Shown here: piece by piece, positions 1 through 6,671 of the stretch
Layout: each line of letters starts with the position of its first letter
How positions within the stretch are numbered: position 1 is the first letter of the stretch
NCBI RefSeq assembly: GCF_014201415.1
Contig: NZ_JACHEH010000004.1
Coordinates: 1-64,000 of the forward strand
DNA length: 64,000 nucleotides
DNA from: Chelatococcus composti
GTDB taxonomy: Bacteria; Pseudomonadota; Alphaproteobacteria; Rhizobiales; Beijerinckiaceae
Reading direction: 5' to 3'
The notes under the pieces: model-generated
The model's input: the letters and a program-made list of their open reading frames with translations, nothing else
What the model was told of the DNA's origin: nothing
Database searches by the model: none
Program-made: the position numbers and the translations under genes

Positions 1-206
1 GCAAGCGGAGCAGCACCGTCATCTGCCCAGGCAATAGCCCCAAGGCCGATCATGAACTAAGATTGAAACCGGACCACCCTATGGGGTCAGGCCACAGCAC
101 CGCCGTTGTACTGGCGTTCTATGGAATCGGCCGCTGGATACAGCCTCGCCTGCGCGCTCGAGGACACGGGCCGACGCTCGATACCCTCGCCGGTTAGCAT
201 AGCCGC

Positions 207-362
207 ATGTCGCGGCTGGGCGCGCTCCATTCCCTGCACGCGCTGCGCACCATCCAGAGCCTTCCGCTTTACGGATCGAGGCAACAGCGCGAAACCATCG
301 ACATGATGATTGTCCGGGTGCAGCGGGAAACCGATCCCGCCCGCCACGACCTCTACAGGTAA
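207..362 (+). CDS. Possible 51-residue protein of unknown function in the element
   Basis: This short reading frame starts with ATG at 207 and ends with TAA at 362. A stop codon at 195-197 in the same frame shows that it is not the tail of a longer gene. The product is basic, with a Gln/Arg-rich middle and an end rich in charged residues, and has no recognisable domain. There is no clear ribosome binding site. A GC-rich hairpin at 370-394 lies just past the stop, which is weak support for a real transcription unit. It could equally be chance or a gene remnant. Confidence 0.2.
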   Translation: MSRLGALHSLHALRTIQSLPLYGSRQQRETIDMMIVRVQRETDPARHDLYR

Positions 363-369
363 CGGGTTC

Positions 370-394
370 GGCCCCGCGTTCGGATCGCGGGGCC
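370..394. terminator. GC-rich perfect hairpin, possible terminator
   Basis: A 9-bp perfect stem, GGCCCCGCG at 370-378 and CGCGGGGCC at 386-394, encloses a 7-base loop. It follows the small open frame ending at 362. No T-run follows on either strand, so it is not a classical intrinsic terminator and may be structural only. Confidence 0.3.
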
Positions 395-555
395 ACCACT
401 CAGACGCGATTTCCGGGCCACAGAGCGATTTTGAGGCTCTGGCCTAACCTCCCCACCTTACCTCCCACGAAAACCGCTCCACGGCTTGCCAGCGCCATCC
501 TGGGCGTTTGCGATTACACGTGGAAAGCTCCCATCCCCCTTTGGTGCCATTTTCA

Positions 556-661
556 GTTTGTCCGTCAAACGACCATTTGGCGGACATTCGTAATGTGTCC
601 AGTTTGGAGCCGTTTGCGACGAGTTTGCGGACAGAATAGAAAGGCGGACAGAAAGCGGACA
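556..661. repeat. Cluster of short GCGGACA repeats with an inverted copy
   Basis: GCGGACA occurs at 580-586, 627-633, 644-650 and 655-661. An inverted CGGACA (TGTCCG) lies at 559-564 inside a small palindrome made of GTTTG (556-560) and CAAAC (566-570). Four exact direct copies of a 7-mer within 82 bp is far more than chance predicts. They may be binding sites for an element protein such as RepA, an excisionase or a partition protein. No matching protein can be assigned. Confidence 0.5.
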
Positions 662-822
662 CCTACGACAGACCGAAAGCCGTAGCCTGCTAGGCGCGAA
701 GCTTTATGAGAAATCAGGGTCAGGGCGAGCTTGGTTGGCGTTAAAAGAAAGATAAATGTTAAATCTCGCGCGCGCGTTACGGTTTCTAAAGGCCTTACGC
801 TCTAAGGCTTTGCAGGTGGATT

Positions 823-912
823 GCGTTCCTAAAAGCACGAAGTCGGGCGTTCCTAAAAGCACGATTTGATCCACAAGCGAGCGTTCCTGAAAGCACGATG
901 TGATTCACAGGG
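823..912 (+). repeat. Three iterons, presumed RepA binding sites
   Basis: The 18-base unit GCGTTCCTAAAAGCACGA is present exactly at 823-840 and 847-864, and with one change (A to G at the ninth base) at 881-898. Starts are 24 and 34 bp apart. Copies two and three stay similar for about 14 more bases, where both read GAT-T/G-TGAT-C/T-CACA, so the repeat there is about 32 bp long. Position next to repA suggests iterons. Confidence 0.8.
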
Positions 913-921
913 AAGGCCTAT

Positions 922-930
922 TTATCCACA
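922..930 (+). promoter_or_regulatory. DnaA box
   Basis: TTATCCACA is an exact match to the bacterial DnaA-box consensus, 24 bp after the last iteron core. Its place beside the iterons and repA makes host DnaA recruitment to the element's origin likely. Confidence 0.65.
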
Positions 931-968
931 GGATGCAGCCCACAAAGGCTATGGCGCAGCACGGGCGT

Positions 969-1937
969 TTACGCCCCTTGGGGCCGCTTCCGGGCTTTGC
1001 GGACGTAGGCCTTCTCATGGGCTTGCACGGACGCATGGGGCCGCCCGGCGAGCATGTCTCGTACCTCGGCCAACTTACCCTTGGGGCCGTTGGCGTAGAA
1101 CGTCACCATGTCCCGGTCGGCATCGAAGGCCATCAGATAGTCCGGCAGATCGCCGGACTCGGCCAGCGCCTTCAGGTCGAAACGGAAGCGCCGAAGCGCA
1201 GCGGTGCTGCCGCTCTTTTGGTGCAGGACGGCTAACGATACCCGCCATCTCGGTTGCTCGCCGCAGTGCTTGCGGGCCAACTCATAGATGCGCCGATCCA
1301 ACGGCTTGCGCAGCCGAAAATAGGAGCGGGATAAGGTCAACACCCGCTTGGCCTCGACCGAACGGAACAGCCAGCGCGGCAAGTCCACTTCGACGGCCAC
1401 CATACGGTCATTGTCGAGCGACTTCTCGACCACTCGCCAACTGTCGATCAAGCCGAAACCCCGCCGCTCACGCTGCCCGTTCGTCTCGATGTTGGTTTCG
1501 ATAACGGTACCTTTCAGGCGTCGCAACATGTCCGCCAAGCGCTCGTAGGCGCGGCCGCTGGTGCCACGGTTGGTAACAGTCAGGAAGTCGAATGCGGTAA
1601 AGCGGACCGTGGGCGTAATTTCCCGGCCTCGGTTGGCGGCTTCGACCAATTGGCTAATGCAGTAGATCCACAAATCCTTGTCGTGGATGGTCGCGCAGCC
1701 AGTTGCACCGGGCAGCACCGTAACTCTATGGCCGTTACGCTCATAGACGCGCACGCGCTTGTCACCGGCGCGAAGCGCGAACAGTGGATGCTCCATGCTG
1801 GCCGTGTCGTCTTTGAGCGAGGCATCGATGATGTCGGCTACGAAGAAACCGCCTTGCCGGCGACGGTCAGGCGCGAGGCGTGTGGCGGCCTCGTGATCCA
1901 TGCGCTCGACCCGGCTCTCGTTCGGTGCGATGAACAC
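969..1937 (-). CDS. repA: Plasmid replication initiator protein, RepA (RPA family)
   Basis: The 322-residue product has the features of the replication initiator protein A family of iteron plasmids: an N-terminal GGFFVADIID segment near residue 29, then a long mixed helical region with several Arg/Lys-rich helices, and a basic C-terminus. Such proteins bind iterons and melt the origin with DnaA and the host helicase. The start is GTG at 1937, preceded by GAGAG; ATG at 1901 is a shorter alternative. It follows the AlpA-like gene by 13 bp in the same direction, so the two are probably co-transcribed. The iterons lie just past its stop, which fits an initiator acting on its own origin. Family assignment comes from sequence character, not a database search. 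Confidence 0.8.
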   Translation of the reverse strand: MFIAPNESRVERMDHEAATRLAPDRRRQGGFFVADIIDASLKDDTASMEHPLFALRAGDKRVRVYERNGHRVTVLPGATGCATIHDKDLWIYCISQLVEAANRGREITPTVRFTAFDFLTVTNRGTSGRAYERLADMLRRLKGTVIETNIETNGQRERRGFGLIDSWRVVEKSLDNDRMVAVEVDLPRWLFRSVEAKRVLTLSRSYFRLRKPLDRRIYELARKHCGEQPRWRVSLAVLHQKSGSTAALRRFRFDLKALAESGDLPDYLMAFDADRDMVTFYANGPKGKLAEVRDMLAGRPHASVQAHEKAYVRKARKRPQGA

Positions 1938-1950
1938 GGATCAGCGACTC

Positions 1951-2175
1951 TCAGGCCCCCATCCCGGGACGGGCGGCTTGAATGCCCGACGACTTGCGCG
2001 TCTCAATCCATTGCTCCACGTCGGCCAGATCCCAGGCGACGTTCCGGCTAGTTAGTGCTATGCGGCGCGGGAATTCACCTCGCTGCTCCAAGTTGTAAAT
2101 CGTGCGCTCGCACAGCGGGATCATCGCCAACAGCTTCTTTTTATTGATGAGAGTCCTGCTCGTCTTTGCTTGCAT
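1951..2175 (-). CDS. AlpA-like helix-turn-helix regulator / excisionase
   Basis: This 74-residue protein has the MerR-like winged helix typical of AlpA regulators and excisionases: an N-terminal LINKKKLLAMIP segment, the helix-turn-helix core CERTIYNLEQRGEFPRR at about residues 21-37, and the WDLADVEQWIETRK segment near the end. In P4-like elements AlpA activates the integrase gene or acts as directionality factor. The start is ATG at 2175 because GGAGGT lies seven bases upstream; an earlier in-frame ATG at 2196 lacks such a site. It lies upstream of repA, suggesting that replication and excision are controlled together (inference). Confidence 0.8.
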   Translation of the reverse strand: MQAKTSRTLINKKKLLAMIPLCERTIYNLEQRGEFPRRIALTSRNVAWDLADVEQWIETRKSSGIQAARPGMGA

Positions 2176-2259
2176 GCTTTGACCTCCATCAGTCACTTTC
2201 GAATGCGTGCCTGATGGTGCCCCGCAATACAGATTGCATCGACCTAATGATTGGCTAAA

Positions 2260-3240
2260 ATGGTTGACATGAAAAATCAGCCGACCATTACCGTCTGGGA
2301 CGGGTGCGATCCCACCGTTTCAAAGGCCATCGGACAATTTCAGGATCGCTGGAAGCCCTACTCCGAGTCCGGGAAGCGCTACCCCATCGCTCGGCTTATC
2401 GAAGAACTCATTGACCCCGCTGTTGCGGCATACTCAGCAACGCTTCCGTCTCGTTACGTCGGCCACATCCCCGGCGCAGGAACGGGCGTGGCCTTCAGCG
2501 AGATTGTCCGACTGGTCGGGCTCACTGCGATGGTGCGTTTACAGCGCCAGTTGCTTCGAGCGTTTGTCCTCACAGAGGACCAACAGTCCCCGCGAGATCA
2601 GCGATTTGTCGCGACACTTGAATCTTTGATTGAGTTGGTTTGGGCCTGCGCTCGTAAGCGTCCCGCGAAAAGGCAGGTGCGCAATACTCGCCTGAACGGG
2701 CAACGCTTGCAGGGCTTTTGCCGCTTTTGCGGCGAACTCGCGGAGTTGGCTTCCTTCGCCGCAGGAAGCGACGCGCCCAAAGCGGACGATGCAGACGAGC
2801 AGCTCCGCCTGAGCAACCTGTACTGCGTGGACCACCGGCCCAAGTTAGCGAATGGCGCATGGAATCCTGCGTACAGGCAAGCGAAACGCTCCGTGGCGCA
2901 GTTCGATCTCGAACTAGAAAGACTCACCCGACAATGCGCAATGCGGGGCGCGCCGCAAGCGAAATCTGGCGACGAACTGGTCGACGGCTACATCCTCCAT
3001 TACATGCTCGGACAGACGTTGCAGCCGGCGGATGAAGCCGAGCTGCGAAACCGAGCACGCCTAATGGTGGACTCGAAATTGTCGGATCGAAAAAAGCAGA
3101 TACTGATGCTTCAGCGAGCTGGCTTCAACCAGTCTGAGATTGCCCGCAGACTAGGTATTGAACGGCAAGCTGTATCGAAGGCCATTGCCTCGATCCCCCA
3201 GATATTTCGACTGAGCTTGCCAAAGCGCTCTGCCCGCTAA
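2260..3240 (+). CDS. Element protein with CxxC/CxxH pair and C-terminal HTH, function unknown
   Basis: I do not recognise the family of this 326-residue protein. A pair of metal-binding-like motifs, CRFCGE (about residue 155) and YCVDH (about 190), suggests a zinc finger. Near the C-terminus, after a polar linker, the segment KKQILMLQRAGFNQSEIARRLGIERQAVSKAI reads as a helix-turn-helix resembling sigma-70 region 4 or LuxR-type recognition helices; this stretch is longer than is quoted here as a motif, its key part being NQSEIARRLGIERQAVSK. It is transcribed away from alpA-repA with a 75-bp divergent promoter region. No strong ribosome binding site precedes ATG 2260; TTG 2251 is in frame too. 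It may regulate the element, but that is inference from the HTH and position. Confidence 0.6.
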   Translation: MVDMKNQPTITVWDGCDPTVSKAIGQFQDRWKPYSESGKRYPIARLIEELIDPAVAAYSATLPSRYVGHIPGAGTGVAFSEIVRLVGLTAMVRLQRQLLRAFVLTEDQQSPRDQRFVATLESLIELVWACARKRPAKRQVRNTRLNGQRLQGFCRFCGELAELASFAAGSDAPKADDADEQLRLSNLYCVDHRPKLANGAWNPAYRQAKRSVAQFDLELERLTRQCAMRGAPQAKSGDELVDGYILHYMLGQTLQPADEAELRNRARLMVDSKLSDRKKQILMLQRAGFNQSEIARRLGIERQAVSKAIASIPQIFRLSLPKRSAR

Positions 3241-3357
3241 CTTGTTCGCTCCGCTTAAGTGCATCCCGGCCGAGCGTGAATTGATCTCCGGCCGTCAACG
3301 CAGTCGCATCGTGCAAACCGAAGCGTCCAATAAAGAGCCCGTCGTTCGACAAAGAAA
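3241..3357. other. Short convergent spacer
   Basis: The 117 bp between the ends of the HTH gene and the integrase gene contain no obvious gene and no strong hairpin. Confidence 0.5.
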
Positions 3358-4572
3358 TCAGCAGTCTTTCCCCACTTGCGGCTTTTTAAGCGTCCACTCG
3401 TCTATCATGTCCGCCCAGTCCTGCAACATCGCCGCCCGTTGCTCCCGGTACTCCGCCTTGTTGTAGACAGCCCTCACGCCCCGCTGCTCGTGCGCAAGGC
3501 ACTTCTCTATCCAATCGGTGTTGTAGCCGGCTTCGTGGAGTAGCGTGCTGGCGGTGCGCCGTAAGTCGTGCGGGCCAAATTTGCCAAGGGGCTTGCCCTC
3601 CTTCTGCGCCAAGCGGTAGGTCAACGTCAGCACCTGATTGAGCGTGGCGCTGCTCATGGGCGCACTGGGGTCATAGCGTGACGGCAGGACGTATTCCGAA
3701 CCACCGGCAAAGGTTTTCAGCGCGACCAGCAGGTCCATCGCCTGCCGCGACAGGAACACCAGGTGCGGGTTGCGCCGCTTCATCCTTTCCTTCGGGATGG
3801 TCCACAGGGCCTCGCTGAAGTTGATCTCGCTCCACCTGGCGTTGGTCAGCTCGCTCTTGCGTACCATCGTCAGCAGGAGCAGCTTCACGGCGGCGCGGAT
3901 CGACGGCGACGTGCCGACGCGCTCCAGGTACTGGTACATGAGGCCGATCTCTTCCGGCGTCAGGGCGCGGTCGCGCGGCGCGAACTTCGCGATGCTGGCC
4001 GGGCGGACCAGCTCGGCGGGATTCTCCACCTTCTGCCCACGCTCGATGGCCCACCGATAGACTTGGTACACGATCTCGCGCGCATGGACGGCGGTGGCCG
4101 GCGCGCCCCGCTCGACGATGGCGTCGGTCAGGGCCCGCAGGTCTTCGTGGGTGATCTCGGTCAGCTTGAGGTTGCCGAACCTGGCCTTCAGGTCGCGCTC
4201 ATAGACCGAGCGCCGCATGTCGCGGGTGGAGTCGGCCATCGGGTAGCTGCGAAGCCACTTTTCCGCCCAGGCACCAAACGTCTCGGCGTCGCGCACACGG
4301 GCCTTCTCCCTGGCTTTCTCCCGGGCCGGAGACTTCCCCGCGGCGATCATCTTCTTGGCTTCGGCCAGGCGTTCCCGGGCCTCGGCCAGCGTGATCCCGC
4401 CCGGCCCGTACCGGCCGAAGGTGATGGTCTCCTGGCGCCCGTTGAGGGCGTAGTTGTAGCGGAACGAAATGGTTCCTGAGGGGGTGACGGCCACATACAG
4501 GCCGTCCCTGTCCGCCACCTTGTACAGCTTGCCCGTCGGCTTGAGGTTACGCAGCTTGGTATCGGTCAACAT
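3358..4572 (-). CDS. int: Tyrosine recombinase, P4-type integrase (guaA-targeting)
   Basis: The 404-residue protein catalyses site-specific integration and excision. Order of parts: an N-terminal arm-binding domain (DUF4102 type, residues 1-80), a helical core-binding domain (about 100-180) and the catalytic domain (about 200-385). The catalytic residues are visible: Arg238 in RKSELTNAR, His335 and Arg338 in GPHDLRRT, His361 in LAHEQ and the nucleophile Tyr370 in AVYNKAEY. Nothing key is missing. ATG 4572 is chosen because AAGGGAG lies ten bases upstream; an upstream ATG at 4599 would add nine residues. The gene is separated from guaA by 418 bp of repeat-rich DNA, the usual arrangement for an integrase beside its attachment site. 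Confidence 0.93.
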   Translation of the reverse strand: MLTDTKLRNLKPTGKLYKVADRDGLYVAVTPSGTISFRYNYALNGRQETITFGRYGPGGITLAEARERLAEAKKMIAAGKSPAREKAREKARVRDAETFGAWAEKWLRSYPMADSTRDMRRSVYERDLKARFGNLKLTEITHEDLRALTDAIVERGAPATAVHAREIVYQVYRWAIERGQKVENPAELVRPASIAKFAPRDRALTPEEIGLMYQYLERVGTSPSIRAAVKLLLLTMVRKSELTNARWSEINFSEALWTIPKERMKRRNPHLVFLSRQAMDLLVALKTFAGGSEYVLPSRYDPSAPMSSATLNQVLTLTYRLAQKEGKPLGKFGPHDLRRTASTLLHEAGYNTDWIEKCLAHEQRGVRAVYNKAEYREQRAAMLQDWADMIDEWTLKKPQVGKDC

Positions 4573-4664
4573 GACACACACGCTCCCTTGCAACACCATG
4601 CGTCGTGCGCCCTGCTTGAACCAAAGAGAACCCCTTACAAGTCAACAGCTTACGGGGACGTACC

Positions 4665-4862
4665 CATGGCACGGCCATCGTGACGCACACACTTCACCGG
4701 CCATCAATACCATGCCAGGAAAACCCCGCGCGGAACGACAAAAATTCGTTTTACAGCAACCACTTACATGATTCCGATACCATGACCACCTGGGAACGAG
4801 GCGCATGGCATCGACGGCGAGGCATGGCACAGGGCCGGTTTCGTGCCATCGACTATGCCATG
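4665..4862. repeat. Clustered CATGGCA sites, possible integrase arm or excisionase sites
   Basis: CATGGCA occurs at 4665-4671, 4804-4810 and 4823-4829, and inverted (TGCCATG) at 4856-4862. One-base variants include CATGCCA at 4711-4717 and GTGCCAT at 4843-4849. Four exact 7-mers in 200 bp is well above the roughly 0.02-0.05 expected by chance. Arm-type sites bound by the integrase N-terminal domain are usually short direct repeats like these within 200-300 bp of the core. Confidence 0.55.
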
Positions 4863-4916
4863 AAAAATTCGTGCTTGGCCATACCCCAGGCTGCCAGTCC
4901 GTGCCAGGTTGAAAGC

Positions 4917-4944
4917 ACAAAAAAGCCCGCAGTGACGCGGGCTT
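4917..4944 (-). terminator. Intrinsic terminator downstream of guaA
   Basis: Read on the minus strand, an 8-bp stem (AAGCCCGC and GCGGGCTT, 4937-4944 with 4923-4930) is followed by a run of T residues (complement of the A-run at 4919-4924). This is a classical Rho-independent terminator placed 47 bp past the guaA stop. It lies on the element side of the presumed crossover. Confidence 0.85.
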
Positions 4945-4984
4945 GGGTGTGTCTGGTGCCTGATCCTGCCGGCAGCTGCCGGAC

Positions 4985-5000
4985 GTGGAATCATTCCCAC
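4985..5000. other. Probable attachment core over the guaA stop codon
   Basis: GTGGAATCATTCCCAC is an imperfect palindrome (GTGGAA / TTCCCAC around the stop codon) that includes the last guaA codons. Tyrosine recombinase core sites are short inverted repeats flanking a 6-8 bp overlap, and guaA-type islands cross over at the gene's 3' end. The exact crossover point cannot be set without the other end of the element. Confidence 0.55.
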
Positions 5001-6583
5001 TCGATCGTTCCGGGCGGCTTGCTCGTCACGTCGTAGGTCACGCGGTTGATGCCGCGCACCTCGTTGATGATGCGGGTGGCGACGCGGCCGAGGAAGGCCA
5101 TGTCAAAGGGGTAGAAGTCGGCCGTCATGCCGTCGACAGAGGTCACGGCGCGCAGGGCGCAGACATAGTCGTAGGTGCGGTGGTCGCCCATCACGCCCAC
5201 GGTGCGCACCGGCAGGAGCACGGCGAAGGCCTGCCAGATGTCGTCGTAGAGGCCGGCGCGGCGGATCTCCTCGAGGTAGATGGCGTCGGCCTGGCGCAGG
5301 ATCTCGAGCTTCTCGCGCGTGATCTCGCCCGGGCAGCGGATGGCGAGGCCCGGCCCCGGGAACGGATGGCGGCCCACGAAGGCCTCCGGCAGGCCAAGCT
5401 CGCGGCCGAGCGCCCTCACCTCGTCCTTGAAAAGCTCGCGCAGCGGCTCCACGAGCTTCATGTTCATGCGCTCGGGCAGGCCGCCGACATTGTGGTGGCT
5501 CTTGATGGTCACTGACGGGCCACCGGTGAAGGAGACGCTCTCGATGACGTCGGGATAGAGCGTGCCCTGGGCGAGAAAGTCCGCCCCGCCCAGCTTCTTC
5601 GCCTCGGCCTCGAACACGTCGATGAACAGGCGGCCGATGGTCTTGCGCTTCATCTCCGGGTCGGTGACGCCCGCGAGCTCCTTGAGGAAAAGGTCCTCGG
5701 CCTCCACGTGCACCAGCGGGATGTTGTAGCTGTCGCGGAACAGCGTCACCACGCGCTCGGCCTCGCCGAGGCGCAGCAGGCCGTGGTCGACGAAGACGCA
5801 GGTCAACTGGTCGCCGATTGCCTCGTGGATCAGCACCGCCGCAACGGCGGAATCGACGCCGCCGGAGAGGCCACAGATGACCCGGCCGGAACCGACCTGG
5901 GCGCGGATCTTCTCGATGGCCTCGGCCCGGTAGGCGGCCATCGTCCAGTCCGGCTTGCAACCGCAGATGTTGACGACGAAGTTGCGCAGCAGCTTGCCAC
6001 CGTCGGGGGTATGCACCACCTCGGGGTGGAACATCGTCGAATAGAAGCGCCGTTCCTCGTCGGAGGCGACGGCGAAGGGGGCGTTTTCGGACCTTGCCTT
6101 GACAGAGAAGCCGGGCGGCAGCTCCGTCACCCGGTCGCCATGGCTCATCCACACGGGATAGCGGCCCCCCTGCTTCCAGACGCCCTCGAACAGGGCCGAG
6201 GGGGCGACGACCTCGACATCGGCCCGGCCGAACTCGGCCGCGTGGCCGCCCTCCACACGTCCGCCGAGCTGGTGCGCCATTGTCTGCTGGCCATAGCAGA
6301 TGCCGAGCAGGGGGATGCCCGCCGTGAACACCTCCTGCGGCGCCCGGGGCGAGCCCTCATCCGGCACGGAGGCCGGCCCGCCGGAGAAAATGACCCCCTT
6401 CGGCCGCATGCGGGCGAAGGCCTCCGCGGCGGACTGAAAGGGCGCGATCTCGCAATAGACGCCGATCTCGCGCACGCGGCGCGCGATGAGCTGCGTGACC
6501 TGACTGCCGAAATCGATGATCAGGATCTTGTCGTGATCAGCGCTCGGGGCGGAGGAGGTATGGTGAGGAGCCGTCATGGACAT
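4991..6583 (-). CDS. guaA: GMP synthase (glutamine-hydrolysing)
   Basis: The 530-residue enzyme converts XMP to GMP with ATP and glutamine, the last step of guanine nucleotide synthesis. The N-terminal class I glutamine amidotransferase has the nucleophile Cys96 in LGICYGQQ and His186/Glu188 in FHPEVV. The ATP pyrophosphatase domain has SGGVDS at residues 240-245. The C-terminal dimerisation domain ends with the conserved KPPGTIEWE. Length is normal for the family, so the integrated element has not damaged the gene. It is the last gene of a run guaB-mtnN-rsmB-guaA, with an 88-bp gap to rsmB, and ends in a terminator supplied from the element side. The second ATG, two codons in, is an equally possible start. 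Confidence 0.98.
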   Translation of the reverse strand: MSMTAPHHTSSAPSADHDKILIIDFGSQVTQLIARRVREIGVYCEIAPFQSAAEAFARMRPKGVIFSGGPASVPDEGSPRAPQEVFTAGIPLLGICYGQQTMAHQLGGRVEGGHAAEFGRADVEVVAPSALFEGVWKQGGRYPVWMSHGDRVTELPPGFSVKARSENAPFAVASDEERRFYSTMFHPEVVHTPDGGKLLRNFVVNICGCKPDWTMAAYRAEAIEKIRAQVGSGRVICGLSGGVDSAVAAVLIHEAIGDQLTCVFVDHGLLRLGEAERVVTLFRDSYNIPLVHVEAEDLFLKELAGVTDPEMKRKTIGRLFIDVFEAEAKKLGGADFLAQGTLYPDVIESVSFTGGPSVTIKSHHNVGGLPERMNMKLVEPLRELFKDEVRALGRELGLPEAFVGRHPFPGPGLAIRCPGEITREKLEILRQADAIYLEEIRRAGLYDDIWQAFAVLLPVRTVGVMGDHRTYDYVCALRAVTSVDGMTADFYPFDMAFLGRVATRIINEVRGINRVTYDVTSKPPGTIEWE

Positions 6584-6671
6584 GGCGTTAATGGATCAGG
6601 GGGCCCAGCGCAACGGGCGCGGCCCCGAATAACACATGTGCGTGCGGCGGGGCAGTCCCGCACGACGGGCA

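Larger units (their letters stand above)
363..822. other. Non-coding stretch left of the iterons
   Basis: No convincing gene is seen here; the open frames on either strand lack ribosome binding sites and family resemblance. The stretch holds a GC-rich hairpin (370-394), a cluster of short GCGGACA repeats (580-661), an A/T-rich tract around 738-765, an alternating CG run near 766-776, and AAGGC-containing inverted sequences near 788-811. The A/T-rich tract next to the iterons could be the DNA-unwinding region of the origin (inference). Confidence 0.5.
738..930. other. Putative plasmid-type replication origin of the element
   Basis: The layout is an A/T-rich tract (about 738-765), three iteron copies (823-898) and a perfect DnaA box (922-930), immediately downstream of the repA stop codon. 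Iterons, DnaA box, A/T-rich DNA and an adjacent initiator gene are the standard parts of an iteron-controlled plasmid origin. That it works in this element is inference; it may only fire in the excised circle. Confidence 0.6.
4573..4990. other. Repeat-rich non-coding DNA between integrase and guaA
   Basis: No gene is supported here. The stretch holds repeated CATGGCA sites on both strands, a 10-base exact repeat AAAAATTCGT at 4740-4749 and 4863-4872, an intrinsic terminator for guaA, and the attachment core over the guaA stop. It also presumably contains the integrase promoter. Its composition (short A/T-rich patches among repeats) differs from the adjoining chromosome. Confidence 0.6.
1..5000. 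mobile_element. Integrated element at the 3' end of guaA (right part; left end outside window)
   Basis: Seen: a P4-type tyrosine integrase gene lies next to the 3' end of guaA, followed by an HTH protein, an AlpA-like regulator, a RepA-type initiator and iteron repeats. None of these is a housekeeping gene, and the coding density is lower than to the right of 5 kb. Known: the 3' end of guaA is an established insertion hotspot for genomic islands that carry their own integrase. Inferred: the right boundary lies in the palindromic sequence over the guaA stop codon (4985-5000). I found no second copy of the guaA end in positions 1-4900, so the left attachment site should lie to the left of the window. 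No transfer, relaxase or cargo gene is visible in this part. Confidence 0.8.

Noticed and set aside
79-399. Leftward open frames of 86 and 106 codons at the left edge
   Set aside because: No ribosome binding site, compositionally Arg/Ala-rich as expected of a GC-rich non-coding strand, no family resemblance.
5103-6152. Long open frame opposite or within guaA
   Set aside because: It lies wholly inside guaA in another frame and has the Arg/Pro/Gly-rich composition of a shadow frame; many similar ones occur across the window.
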